Positions 47,677-60,200 of a DNA stretch of 64,000 nt are shown here, in pieces. Position 1 is the first letter of the stretch. Each line of letters opens with the position of its first letter. The stretch spans positions 1,487,501-1,551,500 of the forward strand of contig NC_064035.1 of the NCBI RefSeq assembly GCF_932526225.1, given 5' to 3'. This stretch comes from Nematostella vectensis. Taxonomy: Eukaryota; Cnidaria; Anthozoa; Actiniaria; Edwardsiidae. The notes beneath the pieces were generated by a model. The model saw nothing but the letters and a program-made list of their open reading frames with translations. It was not told the origin of the DNA and did no database searches. The translations under genes and the position numbers were made by a program.

Positions 47677-49266
47677 TGCCTAAAAGTTCGTTTTTATAAT
47701 TATTAACATGAGACCGACTGACCGTGAAAATGACTTTTGTCAGTTCCAGGTCGAGATGTGGCGTACCTTACTGACCAGAATGGTGAGTATTTTTAATCAA
47801 AATTTGTTAAATTTCTGAGAAGGGCATGACAACATGGATTCAAATGAGCTTTGCTAGCCAACCAGTGAGGAAAAGATTGATTGACCAGTAAACTGTGATT
47901 CTTGCACTGGCCAAGTTTCTTCAAACGTTGTATTGGTGGCCGCGGTAGCGCGTGTTGTACTATAACAGATAACTTGATTAAGCCGTGGGAGTAAGAGTTT
48001 ATACAATATAATACAATCTTGGAAAAATTATTTATAATAGAATCTTGGGAAGAATAACAAGAAAGAATAGCAACGAAAAAGGTCACAAAACATGTTACAA
48101 TCGGGGGTCTGCGAGGGTCTTGGACTAGTGTGCTGTTTGGACATCTTGTTGTTCACTATTAAAAGATGTTCGACCCTTTTCTTGACCAGTCTGGACTTAG
48201 CCTACTATGATTATTTTTTAAAGATGGAGGTTTTTGCGCTGAGAGAAGTGACGGCGACTATCAGGACCCCGACGCATGTGAAGGATTCATTTCCTGCTCT
48301 AACCACATCACCTACCACATGCCCTGCCCAGAAAACCTGCGCTTTAATCCGACAACAAAACACTGCGATAATCCCGAGAATGTACAATGCGGCCCGACCC
48401 GTCCGCCTACCCCCAAGGTCCCACCCACTACAAAAGCCCCTTTCACTAAGAGTCCGTTCTGTGTGGGCAAACAAAATGGAAAATACGCTGATGCCAACAA
48501 TTGCAATGGCTTCGTCATGTGCTCAAACGGCTATATCTACTACATGGACTGTCCGTCAAATTTGCGCTACGACCCCGCAAAGGGTCGCTGTGAGTGGGCC
48601 GATACTGTGGACTGTGGCCAACGCCCCACGATCTCACCCCACCCACCAAAGCCAACAACTATGCCACCACAGCCCACACCGCCAAAAAGTCCCTTCTGCG
48701 AGGAAAAGAAGAACGGAGACTACGCCGACCCTAGTAACTGCAATGGCTTTATCACGTGCTCAAACGGTTACGCATACAAGCGGGACTGTCCTTTTAACCT
48801 GAAGTTTGATACAAAGAAATTGGAATGCGAGTGGCCTAACAAGGTAAACTGCAAATCGCGACCGACTACTGTACCATACGTGACGAAGCCGACCCCGCCC
48901 TCTGGCAACAGCGAGTTCTGCAAGAAGAACGGCAACGGGCGATACCGCGACCCGCACAACTGTCTTGGCTATATAGTCTGCCGCGGGGGCAATATCTACT
49001 TCAGGAATTGCAGACGAGGACTCAGGTTTAATGGCGTGACTAAGAGGTGCGACCTGCCGAGAAATGTGAAGTGCGCCGGGGCCGGGGGAGGGACCTTCTG
49101 CGAGGGAAGGAAAGACGGTGACTACGTGGACGCCGTCAATTGCAATGGATTCATCAAGTGCTCGAACCAGCTGACCTATTACTTCGACTGCCCCTCTAAC
49201 CTGAGGTTCAATATCAAGAAGGACTGGTGCGACTGGCCAGAGAATGTATGGTGTCCATATCTCTAG
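43488..49266 (+). CDS. Secreted multi-domain chitin-binding protein (seven ChtBD2/peritrophin-A domains)
   Basis: Six coding exons: 43488-43545 (signal peptide MKSAAVFLLGLLVCHCSAL), 45112-45150 (FESQLEHLLSEG), 46335-46476, 46753-46958, 47750-47782, 48224-49266. Phases join cleanly to 1521 nt (506 aa). There are seven domains with the six-Cys peritrophin-A pattern, each opening FC..(R/K)..G.Y.D..NC...F..CSNG: FCTERQDGNYAD, FCHEKSDGNYKD, FCAERSDGDYQD, FCVGKQNGKYAD, FCEEKKNGDYAD, FCKKNGNGRYRD, FCEGRKDGDYVD. The last five sit in one long exon, joined by Pro/Thr-rich linkers. No catalytic domain is seen. Such proteins bind chitin outside the cell, in cuticle, mucus or gut lining; the role here is inference. 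The stop TAG is followed directly by GTAAGC, so a 3' UTR intron is possible. Confidence 0.92.
43748..44112. mobile_element. MITE-like element with GGCCGTACTCAGG / CCTGGGTACGGGCC termini
   Basis: GAGGCCGTACTCAGGATTT at the left is an imperfect inverted match to CCCCTGGGTACGGGCCTGG at the right. It contains a 22-nt G-run (43791-43812) and a second G-rich stretch near 43848-43862. It is likely a relative of the 41326-41494 element and lies in intron 1 of the coding part of the chitin-binding gene. Confidence 0.55.
44308..44447. repeat. Two-copy ~65-70-bp direct repeat
   Basis: CCTTCATTCTCTATTCCTCT through TTTCAATAAGAAATGACG occurs twice back to back with very few differences, in the intron before exon 3 of the chitin-binding gene. 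Confidence 0.85.
44490..45110. repeat. 25-bp minisatellite copying the acceptor of the chitin-binding gene's second coding exon, ~25 copies
   Basis: The unit CTCAATGTGTGCTTTACTTTACAAT (positions vary C/T) runs up to 45105. The final unit ends GTGCTTTACTTTTCAG, which is the acceptor for the exon at 45112. The repeated part is thus the pyrimidine tract of the 3' splice site, with CAA in place of CAG in the copies. Since 25 is not a multiple of 3, all plus frames stay open over about 210-240 codons by periodicity. Confidence 0.93.
45203..45970. repeat. 30/45-bp minisatellite in the chitin-binding gene
   Basis: Begins 53 bp past the donor at 45151. First about seven 30-bp units (CTAGCTAACTACACCAATCT plus GTTCGCACCG), then about 12 units of 45 bp in which ACACACTCATT or ACACACAACA is inserted. 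The first unit has TAGGTAACTACACCAATC, similar to the exon donor flank GAAGGTAAATACAGTAATC; this may be its origin. Confidence 0.88.
46488..46740. repeat. Two small degenerate repeats in an intron of the chitin-binding gene
   Basis: About three copies of a ~35-bp unit around ATCACTGTAGCTATAA (46488-46575), followed by three to four copies around AAAACATGGATATG...ACGAGTT (46610-46740). Confidence 0.6.
47035..47425. repeat. 60-bp minisatellite in the chitin-binding gene, ~6 copies
   Basis: Units contain GAGTGAGATGTCTCGCATGA, GTTTCCAGTACGACAGATGG and GGCCCTAGGTCTCTCTC. GTGAGATGTCT is also the sequence immediately after the donor at 46958/46959, a possible but weak sign that the unit derives from that junction. 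Confidence 0.85.
47645..47673. repeat. Poly-G tract (~29 nt)
   Basis: Long uninterrupted G-run in the intron before the fifth coding exon of the chitin-binding gene. G-quadruplex-capable on the coding strand; length probably unstable. Confidence 0.8.
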
Positions 49267-50284
49267 GTAAGCATTTGGTTATCGAAATACAAATAGGGCC
49301 TAAGACGTCACCCTGATTCATTCCCAAAAATAAGAGACAACATGGCCGCCACGCATGCGTAATAGTGCACATACAATATCATATATTATAAGGAAATGTG
49401 GGGAGACATAACAATTTATCAAATTTTCTCGTTTAAGAGATTTTGGGCTCACGATGCAGGACTCGAAAAAACCCTTGCCATTCGAGTGATACACTTTCCG
49501 TTCAAACGATGCCAGAGAAAGCCCTATAATTGTTCCTTGGACATTGCACTTTTGTTCGCTTGAGAGCATACAATCCTCCATCATTTTCTGTAATTTCATT
49601 GAAATCGGGCATAAAAGTAGTCGTTTAAAAGGTAGAACTGTTCGCCGCATAACAGGTGCAGGACTCGAAATTGGTAAATCGACTATCCTTCCATCAAATT
49701 GGCCAATAAAATAAGCAGTAGCGCCTTCCTATCTTGTTCCCGAAGAAATAACATTTTATGTAGTTATGCCTAGTTCAGGAACCATTGTTGTTGTCTTTAA
49801 GATACAGACTGAAGCAAGGAAAACGGTGCGCTCCGCAAGAACAACTTCTCTCCGTTCGTCCGTTCTCCATTTTGTTTTTAAACGGCCCCACGGCTTTCTG
49901 GGATAGACACAGGGGAACCATAAAGCCTTTCTGAAATACATTTTTTTTTTTAATTTGCGCATATAATGTTTTCCAACCTCAGCAAGACTGCCGCACTTCC
50001 ATTATCATTGGACGTTTCAAATCAGAGATGCCCCTTGCACGTTTAAATACCGCTAATACTACTTTTATTTGGAATTTAAGTCAACCAAAGGAAAGCCCTG
50101 TGCTGGCCGGAATCTCGTTTTTATTTGTGATACCGCTGTTATTCCTCGCGGGCCTAGCAAAATGTGAGCCCAGAGAAACCGCTGGCTCATGTCCCTTATT
50201 TCTGGGAATGTGGTGGCCTAATGTCTCTTGCACATAAGCTACATTGCTTGCTTTTGTCCTCTATTAGCTGCCCACTAAATTGTT

Positions 50285-50525
50285 CGCCTTGTCGGAGCAC
50301 CCTCGCTCCCTCCCTGGCTCTACCGTGTGTCGCCCCCCCTCCTTCCGTCCCTCCCTGGCTCTACCTTGCGTCGCCCCCCTCCCTCCCTCCCTGGCTCTAC
50401 CGTGCGTCGCCACCCCTCCCCCCTCCTTCCCTCCCTGGCTCTACCTTGCGTCGCCCCCCTCCCTCCCTCCCTGGCTCTACCTTGCGTCGCCCCCTCCCTT
50501 CATCCCTGGCTCTACCGTGCGTCGG
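50285..50525. repeat. CT/C-rich ~32-bp repeat, ~6 copies
   Basis: Units of TCCCTCCCTGGCTCTACCTT plus GCGTCGCCCCC, varying in length. Open frames on both strands here are low-complexity by-products. Confidence 0.85.
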
Positions 50526-51239
50526 AGAGAAAGAGGTGATAGGGAGAGCCGCTGACCCATGGCGTCTGATAGATGGAAAGTGATGCATCCTCCGTTATCA
50601 TTTTAAACACCCACTACCATCATAATGTTAATTTTGAGATTAGAGTATAAAGTATCAAAAGAGAAAATTTGGACATGTTTTCTTACTCTTTCAGTTGATG
50701 CATGAAACACGACCATGGACGACCAGAATCGAGAAGTCATTTTGGCGGCTAATCACGATAAAACTTTAAAAAATCACAGTCACAAACTAGCTTTTTAAAA
50801 AGAGATTAAATTAAAAACTAGAGGTCAATAAATAATTATTCAAATGACGATTTAATGCCTTTTAAGGGCCGAATACAATAAAACAGGAGAGCGAGGCTAT
50901 AGGCTTGCGGGGGGAAGGGGGCCAAGAGAAAATCCTCCTTGGCAGCTAGGTGAAAACGTCTATTTCCAGCGGACATCGGGCGTTGCGGCCATAACGACCC
51001 TATCATATAACGACCGGACCCTATCATATGGAAAAAGTATAATTTGATAATGTTCCAATAAAAAATGACCCAGCTATTGTAATTGTCACGCTATACTTAT
51101 GTCACGCGATTCACATCCGGGTTCTGTGTGTGTAATAAATTCAACATGGCGGCGTTCACCATGCGGTCGTTTGTCTGACTCGTAAATAACTAAACATTAC
51201 AACTATTTTTCACATTTGCTTACAGGCTAGTAAAAGGGG

Positions 51240-51390
51240 GTATGGATCACGTTTCACGGACCGGGCAAAATGGCTTTTCACGTTTCACGGACCAGGCAAA
51301 ATGGCTTTTCACGTTTCACGGACTTAAAATGACCTTTTAAATCGTTAAATCACGTTTCACGGACGTCGAAATGGACGATTTCACGTTTCT
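51240..51390. repeat. TTTCACGTTTCACGGAC repeat, ~5 copies
   Basis: Repeats of CACGTTTCACGGACCAGGCA with AAATGGCTTTT spacers, becoming diverged at the right end. Intergenic. Confidence 0.75.
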
Positions 51391-54211
51391 TGTAGGGTGA
51401 AAAATGGTCAAAATACCCTTTACCACCCTGTGCTTATGCCCGACAGTCGGGAGAGGTAAAGGATGCCCTGCCAATTTTTAAACCCAGCAAATTATCTACC
51501 TTCAGAGTTTAAAATGTTCTACTATTGTTGACAAATGGCAAACCCTAAATTGATTTTTGTTGTTGGAATTAAATGTTACCTCGCCCGACTGCAATGTGAT
51601 TTATACTCGACAACACTAACAACTTATCTTTAGGGGCCCGATTATCATTATTGGCAGTATCTGAAACATGTAAAGTCCAAAGGGTGTTTTTTTCTGTTGG
51701 CTCTTTTGCTGCTAGTGTGGCAAATTGTCGGCTGCAAACACACCTTAAAGAACTACTAGATAAGCTTAAATTGTTTATCAAATGGCGGTATGTTCGACCG
51801 AAAGGTAAATAACCATTCGTACAAATAAAGTTGAGAATATTTTGTTAAAATACTTCAGCCATGCCACAACCATTCTTTTTCTTAATGACCTTTGATAGAT
51901 GATTTTACGATTTATCCATGTTTTCTCCATTTGGCAGAAATAAATGAAGACCCATGACTGCTTGTAGGACTGCCATTTGCCGTCTGCACTGACAAACCTT
52001 TGTAAGATAGTTGTTAGCGGATAAAGTGTCTGTGCCTTACAAAATGTTTACATGTGTTTACATAGTTTTAGTGCATTATAAGTAAAAAAAAATAAATAAA
52101 TTCGAACACTTTAAACAGTTCAAATTGGCGATGGAGACAATTCGGCCCTTCTTTCGTTAAAACGGGCATGTTTTCTTTTTTAAACCCCCCAAAAGGCAAA
52201 AAGACATATCATATAGAAGTTCAACCTGTTTTTAAAAGTTATGCCAAACAAGCTGCTTCAAGCCGTTTGGTATGTTCTGATTGAGCCCGATGAGCGGAGG
52301 GAGTACAACAGTTTTCTGACCGGCTGGACGGGCCCCGAATACTGGTAGTTATCATCCCAATTAAGAAAGTCACTGGAACGTTAAAATGAAACCTGTACCT
52401 ACTTTTTTTTAATAAAAAACTTCCAATAGCGACAATATCCACGACAATATAGCCACCTCGAAAATAATTTCGCTTCTTTATTATTGGCCAAGAATGTTTG
52501 GTCGGTGTCGAGGGTTTCAGGGTTGAAATCTTGATATTAAATCACAGGTCACGTGAACAACATTCAATAATTGATCATCACTAAAATTATTGCTTTGAGA
52601 AAAATAACTGTAGCAAAGTGCAGGTTCCCATAACGGTTAGAGTACCGGCCTGTTCTGACAAGGTAAGATAATGACATCTGCTATGAAAATATTGTTTGCT
52701 GACAAAAAGAGAGGGTGTAAAATTCTCCGCCTTTTAGTTTTTGTTTGTTTTCGCAATCAAAACATTGCTTCCAACAAGGAGTCTTTCGGAATGAAAAAAA
52801 AAAAAACGCTTGTTTTGCTTCGTTGTCCGTGGGCATAAATTGTCTTTTATTTTCTTAATCAAGAGAAGGCCTCTGGAAAAATCACCCATTCCGATTATGA
52901 TACTAATGGATAATAGATCGTTCTAGAAATTTGGACTAAGAAAATCCAATCGAGTTGAGACGAAAATGGAAGTGGTCAGGAAAATCCCCTATAATTCCAA
53001 CTATAAATTGCCATGCCTTTGACATTTTTTTGTTTTCAGTGATTTTTATATTTAGTTGTTTTGTAAGGACAATCACGCCATTCAAGTGAAAGGGGACACA
53101 ACCCCTCCTTTGTCCGTCCCACAGTTCCTTTCTGTAAAAGGAGGCCACCACGTCCTTACAATACCGTTGAGAAGACAATATAATGGCTCATGGAATGTAA
53201 AGCTCCCCTAAAGATCTAAGACAATGATAGTGGGATGGGTGACTAAGGTCAACTGATCATGTATCAATTTGTACCTGCAACAAATTACATAGAATAAGTG
53301 TTTCAATTTTGATAGATAATTTTGTATCGAGAGCCTTTTCCTTGCATGAAATTCCATTTTGTAGGGGGAGAGTCTAGTAATATAATACCAGGAGCTTATC
53401 TTTAATGGATGACAAGACAAATCTAGGTAGGCTACGGGTGGAGTTTATCTTTAATTAAATGAATGACCTGTGAGATGGAAGAACTAAGAGGACAGTAGCG
53501 GGTAACGCATTGATTTTGCCGTTAGACTACTCGGAAAGGGATTTTCAAACGTGTTTTTTTCACAAGGATGTAATAAATACCACAACGAAGTGCAAGCAAC
53601 TGTTTTAGAACCACTTGAAGTGTCTGAAATTTGCATTAGAAATGATTTAGAAATAATTGCACGACAGGAATTTCCCGAAATACCCGTACGGTCTGACAGC
53701 CCGGTACTGAAGTGAAACTAGACTAATAGACACGTTGAACACACAAATATAATATTTCTTCACATGAAAATATTTAGGTGACTTTCTTAGATCGCCCAGC
53801 CAACTGTTCGGGGTCCTAGTATAAGGGATTTTTTGGATTAGTCAAAATGAACAATTGATATTAGAACGCTTTCCTCAGAAATATTGGCCAAGTCTTTTAT
53901 TGATATAGCCTTAGCAAGCCTTGAATTATTGGGGGGCACGGTACAGAAACATTAAGAAAACAATGGGGGGCACAGCCACGCCCCTACTGGTCATTTGCTT
54001 ATAATTAAAAAATATATATATTGGGGGGTACTCGAAATATATGTTCAGGTTTTATTATGAAGAAAATATTCTTCTTTCCAGGTTGCCTATATAACGAATC
54101 CCATAATAGAAATCTACACACTAAGAAACTATTAAATGTCTCTTTTATTTTATGAGGATGGGGTTTGTTTTGATCAGAACTTGATCAGAACTGGTTTATT
54201 TGTTCTGCAGG

Positions 54212-57200
54212 ATGGGTTTCCCGAGTACCTGGCGCTGGGCCTTGCTCTTCTGTGGTCTGGTTCTCAACCAACAAGTCATCACAGCCTCGCATCTGCACCA
54301 TGACCACGTGACTATGACACGTGCCCTCAGGCGATATCAGGACAAAGGTAAGCTCACGTGTGCAGTGATCACGTGAGGACGACACGCCCTCAGGCGATAT
54401 CACAAGAGACAGGTAAGAACACGTGTACCATGACACGTGATTTCAGATGGTGCCAGGACAAAGGGTTGCCAGACAATATTATTTACTGTTTGTATTAAAT
54501 TTGTGTATTTAAAATTTAGAAGTAAGCTTTAGTCGAGATAATCTTTGATATCTGTCTAATATTCCAGAAGACTTAGGCGGTGATCGGTTTGACGATGGAG
54601 CCATGCCCTCTTACCGCAGTGAGTATTCATTGCATTATTGTTGTTGATAGGCTTGTGTCAATAGTACCAGAACCGGTCTAGCAAAGATAGAAAATGCTTA
54701 ATTTTTCCCTGACCGATAACCAACCCTGCATGTTAACCCTATGGGAATTGCGACCTACCCCTCCTTGTAGCGCCGCAGGGATTGCGTCCAAACCTATGTT
54801 GAACCACAGGAATTGCGTCACACACCCCCTTTGTTAGCCCCACATGTATTGCGTTCCTCACCCCCTTTGCTAACCTCACATGTATTGCGTCCCTCACCCC
54901 TTTGCTAACCCCACGTTTATTGCGTCCCTCACCCCCTTTGTTAGCCCCACATGCATTGCGTCCCTCACCCCCTTTGCTAACCCCACGTGCATTGCGTCCC
55001 TCGCCCCCTTTGCTAACCCCACGTGTATTGCGTCTCTCGCCCCCTTTGCTAACCCCACGTGTATTGCGTCCTTCACCCCCTTTGCCAACCCCACGTGTAT
55101 TGCGTCCTTCACCCCCTTTGCCAACCCCACGTGTATTGCGTCACAACCCTCCATTGTAGCACGACAGGGATTGCGTCCCAGTAAGGTCCAGTAAAGGCAG
55201 TTAGGTTTTCCATGTAGCACGACAGGGATTGCTCCCCCCCCCCCCCCCCCCCCCCACCCCGACTGCTCTTAGCCTTATAGAATCTTCAAAACTGCATCCC
55301 GTCGCTCTTGTAGCCCAACAATATTGCAAAGTTCTATTGCTATGTATCTATTACGTTTATTTCAGATTCAACCTCAGGGATCTCAAGGCATACGAAAGCG
55401 CATAAACGTAAGCACTAAGACATATTTTTTTCACTTTCTGTAATTTCTCCTTTCCCCTCTTCTCTAATCTCGGCCTTTATCGAGCCACTAAGCTAGAATT
55501 AAACATATTTAATATCAGAATTTTGGGCTAATTGAGTGCCAAAGCTTGACTGTTTGGGTGTTGTTCTTTTCAATAAATGTCTGTTTTTTTCGTGGTAGGG
55601 TTTTTCTTCTTGACACTGTTCATCGTCAGTTTGATTGTGACGGTGGTTGCTACGACTGTCGAGACGATTTACGATATCGCCGGTTGCTGCGGCCTCGGAT
55701 TCAAGAGCCTCTGTAATTTTGAAAAAGACTTTGACAATAGGAAAAAGGCTGTTACTGCTCGTTCGAAAGCGCTGGACACGAAGATCAAGGCGGGTAGGTG
55801 TAGCAGGGAAAAGGCAGTCATACAAATCGGACAAAGTGTTTTTTGTGGGTGCAAGGGAATGGTTATGGGCAGATGGAAGGAGGTGATATGGTAAGCAATT
55901 CATGGGTAGAAAGGTTCAGTTTAAAAAAAAAGAAGAAAGTTAGAGAACTGTGGCCTAAACCAGATGCTGGACGAGCCTTCCCCACCTCCCTTCCCCGATT
56001 CCCCTTGTCCCTATTTTTATTGATTTCCTGCTATGATTAAATGTTTGAGACGCTTTACTAAGGTTTGAAGACCAAGGAAGAAATGGAAAAAGTGGGCAAC
56101 TCACTGCAGGCTACAGGGAAACATATTGACCGAATTATTACTCTACAAAATGAAATCCTTGACGCTACTAACCCTAAACTTCGAGAGGCGCTCAAAAAAA
56201 AGATTGATAAGATCAAGGTACGGATGGCTGTATCATAATATAACTCTATATGTTGGCTATTAGAAAATCAACACTAAGTTTGCAGCCCCATCCCCTTAGG
56301 GTGCAAAATGTGAAAAAAAATCATTCCCTTCAAATAAGCCCCAATAAAAATGTAGCAATAACCGCCACACCGAGGATATTAAGAATATTAAGAAGCGTAC
56401 TAACGTTTGTAAGAGTTCTGTTTAACTTTTAACTGCTTGATAATTTTATAATGCTGGAGTATGAATTTTGAAATAAGCGATCCTACCGACTAAATTATGC
56501 AATCGATGAATTGCCTGCCTGTCAGTGTTAAAAAATCAAAAAAATTTTCTCGTATAGATGCTGTATATTACTGTATACTGTGTTGTATATTACCTCATAG
56601 CATGGTCACGTGATAGTCACCTGCTGGGTGTTTATATTACGTCATAGCATGGTCACGTGATAGTCACCTATTGAGTGTTTATATTACGTCATAGCATGGT
56701 CAAGTGATAGTCACCTGCTGGGTGTTTATATTACGTCATAGCATGGTCACGCGATAGTCACCTATTGAGTGTTTATATTACGTCATAGCATGGTCAAGTG
56801 ATAGTCACCTGCTGGGTGTTTATATTACGTCATAGCATGGTCACGCGATAGTCACCTATTGAGTGTTTATATTACGTCATAGCATGGTCAAGTGATAGTC
56901 ACCTGCTGGGTGTTTATATTACGTCATAGCATGGTCACGTGATAGTCACCTGTTGAGTGTTTATATTACGTCATAGCATGGTCACGTGATAGTCATGTGC
57001 TGGGTGTTTATATTACGTCATAGCATGGTCACGCGATAGTCACCTATTGAGTGTTTATATTACGTCATAGAATGAGAATGATCTTGACGGAATGGAGCTG
57101 GGGGTGATTGATCAGAAATTAGCCCCGCTACAGCAAGCTCTAAAGCAGTCTATGTCATGGGGACTGGGCGTCGGGGTCCCTGTTGTGGAGAAAATCACGA

Positions 57201-60200
57201 CTTCTGCATTGAAACATGCGAAAATCACTAAGGTAGGGACTTATTTGTATTATTATGTATTATTATTATCATTATGTATTATTATTATCATTATGTATTA
57301 TTATGTATGGCTGCAGGGGCTTATTTGTATGACTGTAACGAGAAAAGAACCATCACCATTGCTCGTTAGAGCCCTTAACTATAGCATCAGCATTAACATA
57401 ATCATCATCATACTAATTAATCATCAACATAATCACAATAACCAAGCAGTCGTTATCAGTCAGCAGTCATCATCCTTATCATCGTCATTATCATCATCAT
57501 CATCTAAACAACCAACACAACAGAGAAAGGAGCAATATATCACCTTTCCAGTACTGACATCCTTTACCAGCAAAACAACACCCTTCTAGCATCATCATCA
57601 AAATATATTATAGAAGACTGTACATTTGAAAACCCCGTTTATTTCAATATGATTTAACCAGACCAAAACGTGAACGGTGTTACATGCTGGTTTTATAGAT
57701 CTACAAGTCGCTTAAGGTTCCCAAGGCGTCAAGCATCTTCAATGGCGGAAGTAAGGCTCAGAAAATGCTGGGATTTTCCGACGATGCAGCGAAAACGTTT
57801 TTGAAAACCACAGCGAAAGCTCGCTTTGCGGCAACCGGAACGAAGGCAATGAAGTTTATGAAATTGATGAAGGGCGCGGGGGCCGTCATGTCTATTGTCA
57901 GCATTGGTGAGTTGTTACACATCAACCTTGAGCAGTGGACTTGTTGTACATACTACCCTAGTCGCAAACAATATCGATTTGTTGGGGGGAGGGGAGGGTG
58001 AGAATACTGCCTCATTTAGCGAGTGAATTGTACGCTACTATAAGTGCGCCGTCGTAAATTTGATAAGTTATTATTGTTGGCTTTGTAGACGGAGAATTTG
58101 GGTCATACCCCTTGGAATTTAGGCCACGCCTCTTGGAATTTAGGCCACGCCTCTTGGTATTTAGGCAACGTCTCTTGGTATTTAAATATGCTATCACCGA
58201 AAGAATGAGTGATCGGTAGGGATGATAATTTGTTAGGTCTGTTCTTGTATGACCAGCGCTTTTATGTTGGTTGATAATTTGTTAGGTCTGTTCTTGTATG
58301 ACCAGTAATTTTGTGTTGGGTGATTATTTCTCTTATTATAGGTCTGGACTTGTACAGCCTGATCAGTACTTTTGTGGAGTGTGGGAGAAAGCAGAGCCAA
58401 GCCAGAGACGCCATGGCAAAGGTGGAAAAAGCAGAGAGTGACTTGACTTTAGATGAGCAGAAATTCGCACAGTTTGAAATCGAGCTCAAGAAATACGTAA
58501 GTTCTATTCTTCAGCTACAGGTTTAGCTGCAATATTATGTATACAAAGCTCCAAGTTTTATATTTAACCGTCCTTTAGCTTCAATCATTTCGCACTTTGA
58601 ATGGTTAGTTTTTTTTTTAATTAAATCTCTTAGATGTGTGTGTTGTTTTGTTTCTTCAAGACAAGGATAACCACTCTCCATTAGATGTGTGTGTTGTTTT
58701 GTTTCTTTAGGACAGGAATAACTCTTATGTGTGTGTTGTTTTGTTTCTTCAGGACAGGGATAACCACTCTCTCTTAGATGTGTGTGTTGTTTTGTTTCTT
58801 TAGGACAGGGATAACCACTCTCTCTTAGATGTGTGTGTTGTTTTGTTTCTTTAAGACAGGGATAACCACTCTCTCTTAGATGTGTGTGTTGTTTTGTTTC
58901 TTCAGGACAGGGATAACCACTCTCTCTTAGATGTATGTGTTGCTTTGTTTCTTCAGGACAGGGATAACCACTCTCTTAGATGTGTGTGTGTTATTTTATT
59001 TCTTCAGGACAGGGATAACCACTCTCTCTTAGATGTGTGTGTGTTATTTTATTTCTTCAGGACAGGGATAACCACTCTCTCTTAGATGTGTGTGTGTGTT
59101 ATTTTGTTTCTTCAGGACAGAGATAACCACTCTCTCTTAGATGTGTGTGTTGTTTTGTTTCTTCAGGACAGGGATAACCACTCTCTCTTAGATGTGTGTG
59201 TTGTTTTGTTTCTTCAGGACAGGGATAACCTTATGCCACAAGTCAGGAAAACCGAGCTCCAGGACGCTCTTGACGGCGTCAAGTCCGTCTTCGAGTATCT
59301 CGACAAAACCGTCAAACGCAACTGGAGCGTGCAGGAATGCGTCGACAAAATCGACAGTGTCAAGAACATCCTCAAGACTTCAAATGATCACAGTGTCATC
59401 TCATCACAGCTGGACGACATGAACTCGAACTGCTTGCAGAAACTGGAGTATACACTCACATGTAAACTAGACAAAGTCAAGATCATCAAACATGTTAGTA
59501 CTGGATTGGAACTCTTGTGGCAAATTATGTTGTGCTCTAGATAAACATCAGACCCTCCTCAACTCCCTCCCTCTGACCACCCACTTCCTCTCTCTGACCA
59601 CCCACTCCCTCCCTATGACCACCCACTCCCTCGTCTGGCCACCCTCTTCCTCCCTCCCTCTGACCACCCACTCCCTCCCTCTGACCTCCCACCCACTCCC
59701 TCCCTCTGAACACCCACTCCCTCCCTCCGACCACCCACTCCCTCCCTCTGACCACCCACTCCCTCCCTCTGACCACCCACTCCCTCCCTCTGACCAACCA
59801 CTTCCTCCTTCTGACCACCCACTCCCTCCCTCTGACCACCCACTCCATCCCTCTGACCACCCACCCACTCCCTCTGACCACCCACTCCCTCTCTCTGACC
59901 ACCCACTCCCTCCCTCTGACCACCCACTCCCTCCCTCTGACCACCCACTCCCTCCCTCTGAACACCCACTCCATCCCTCTGACCACCCACTCCCTCCCTC
60001 TGGCCACCCACTCCCCCCCTCTGACCACCCACTCCCTCTTCGCCCAACCAGCCACTCCACAGATTTTCATGGATGGAAAGGGAGGGGGATAAGCATAAAA
60101 TATCGCAGTATTGTCGTATATATCGTCCATAATTAAATATTTTCTTCTCGAATTATCCAATACATTATTATCTTTCCTTATTTTACCATCTTTCATATCG

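Larger units (their letters stand above)
49267..54211. other. Intergenic region between the chitin-binding gene and the 54-60 kb gene
   Basis: No gene recognised. It holds the two short arrays listed separately and a MITE-like fragment at 50880-51075 sharing TATCATATGGAAAAAG with the 41.3-kb element. 51500-54180 shows only short frames without domains. A 5' non-coding exon of the next gene may lie here, since its coding start follows an acceptor-like site. Confidence 0.5.

Noticed and set aside
48211-48959. Minus-strand and off-frame ORFs across the chitin-binding exon
   Set aside because: Shadows of the real plus-strand frame, which shows seven conserved Cys-patterned domains.
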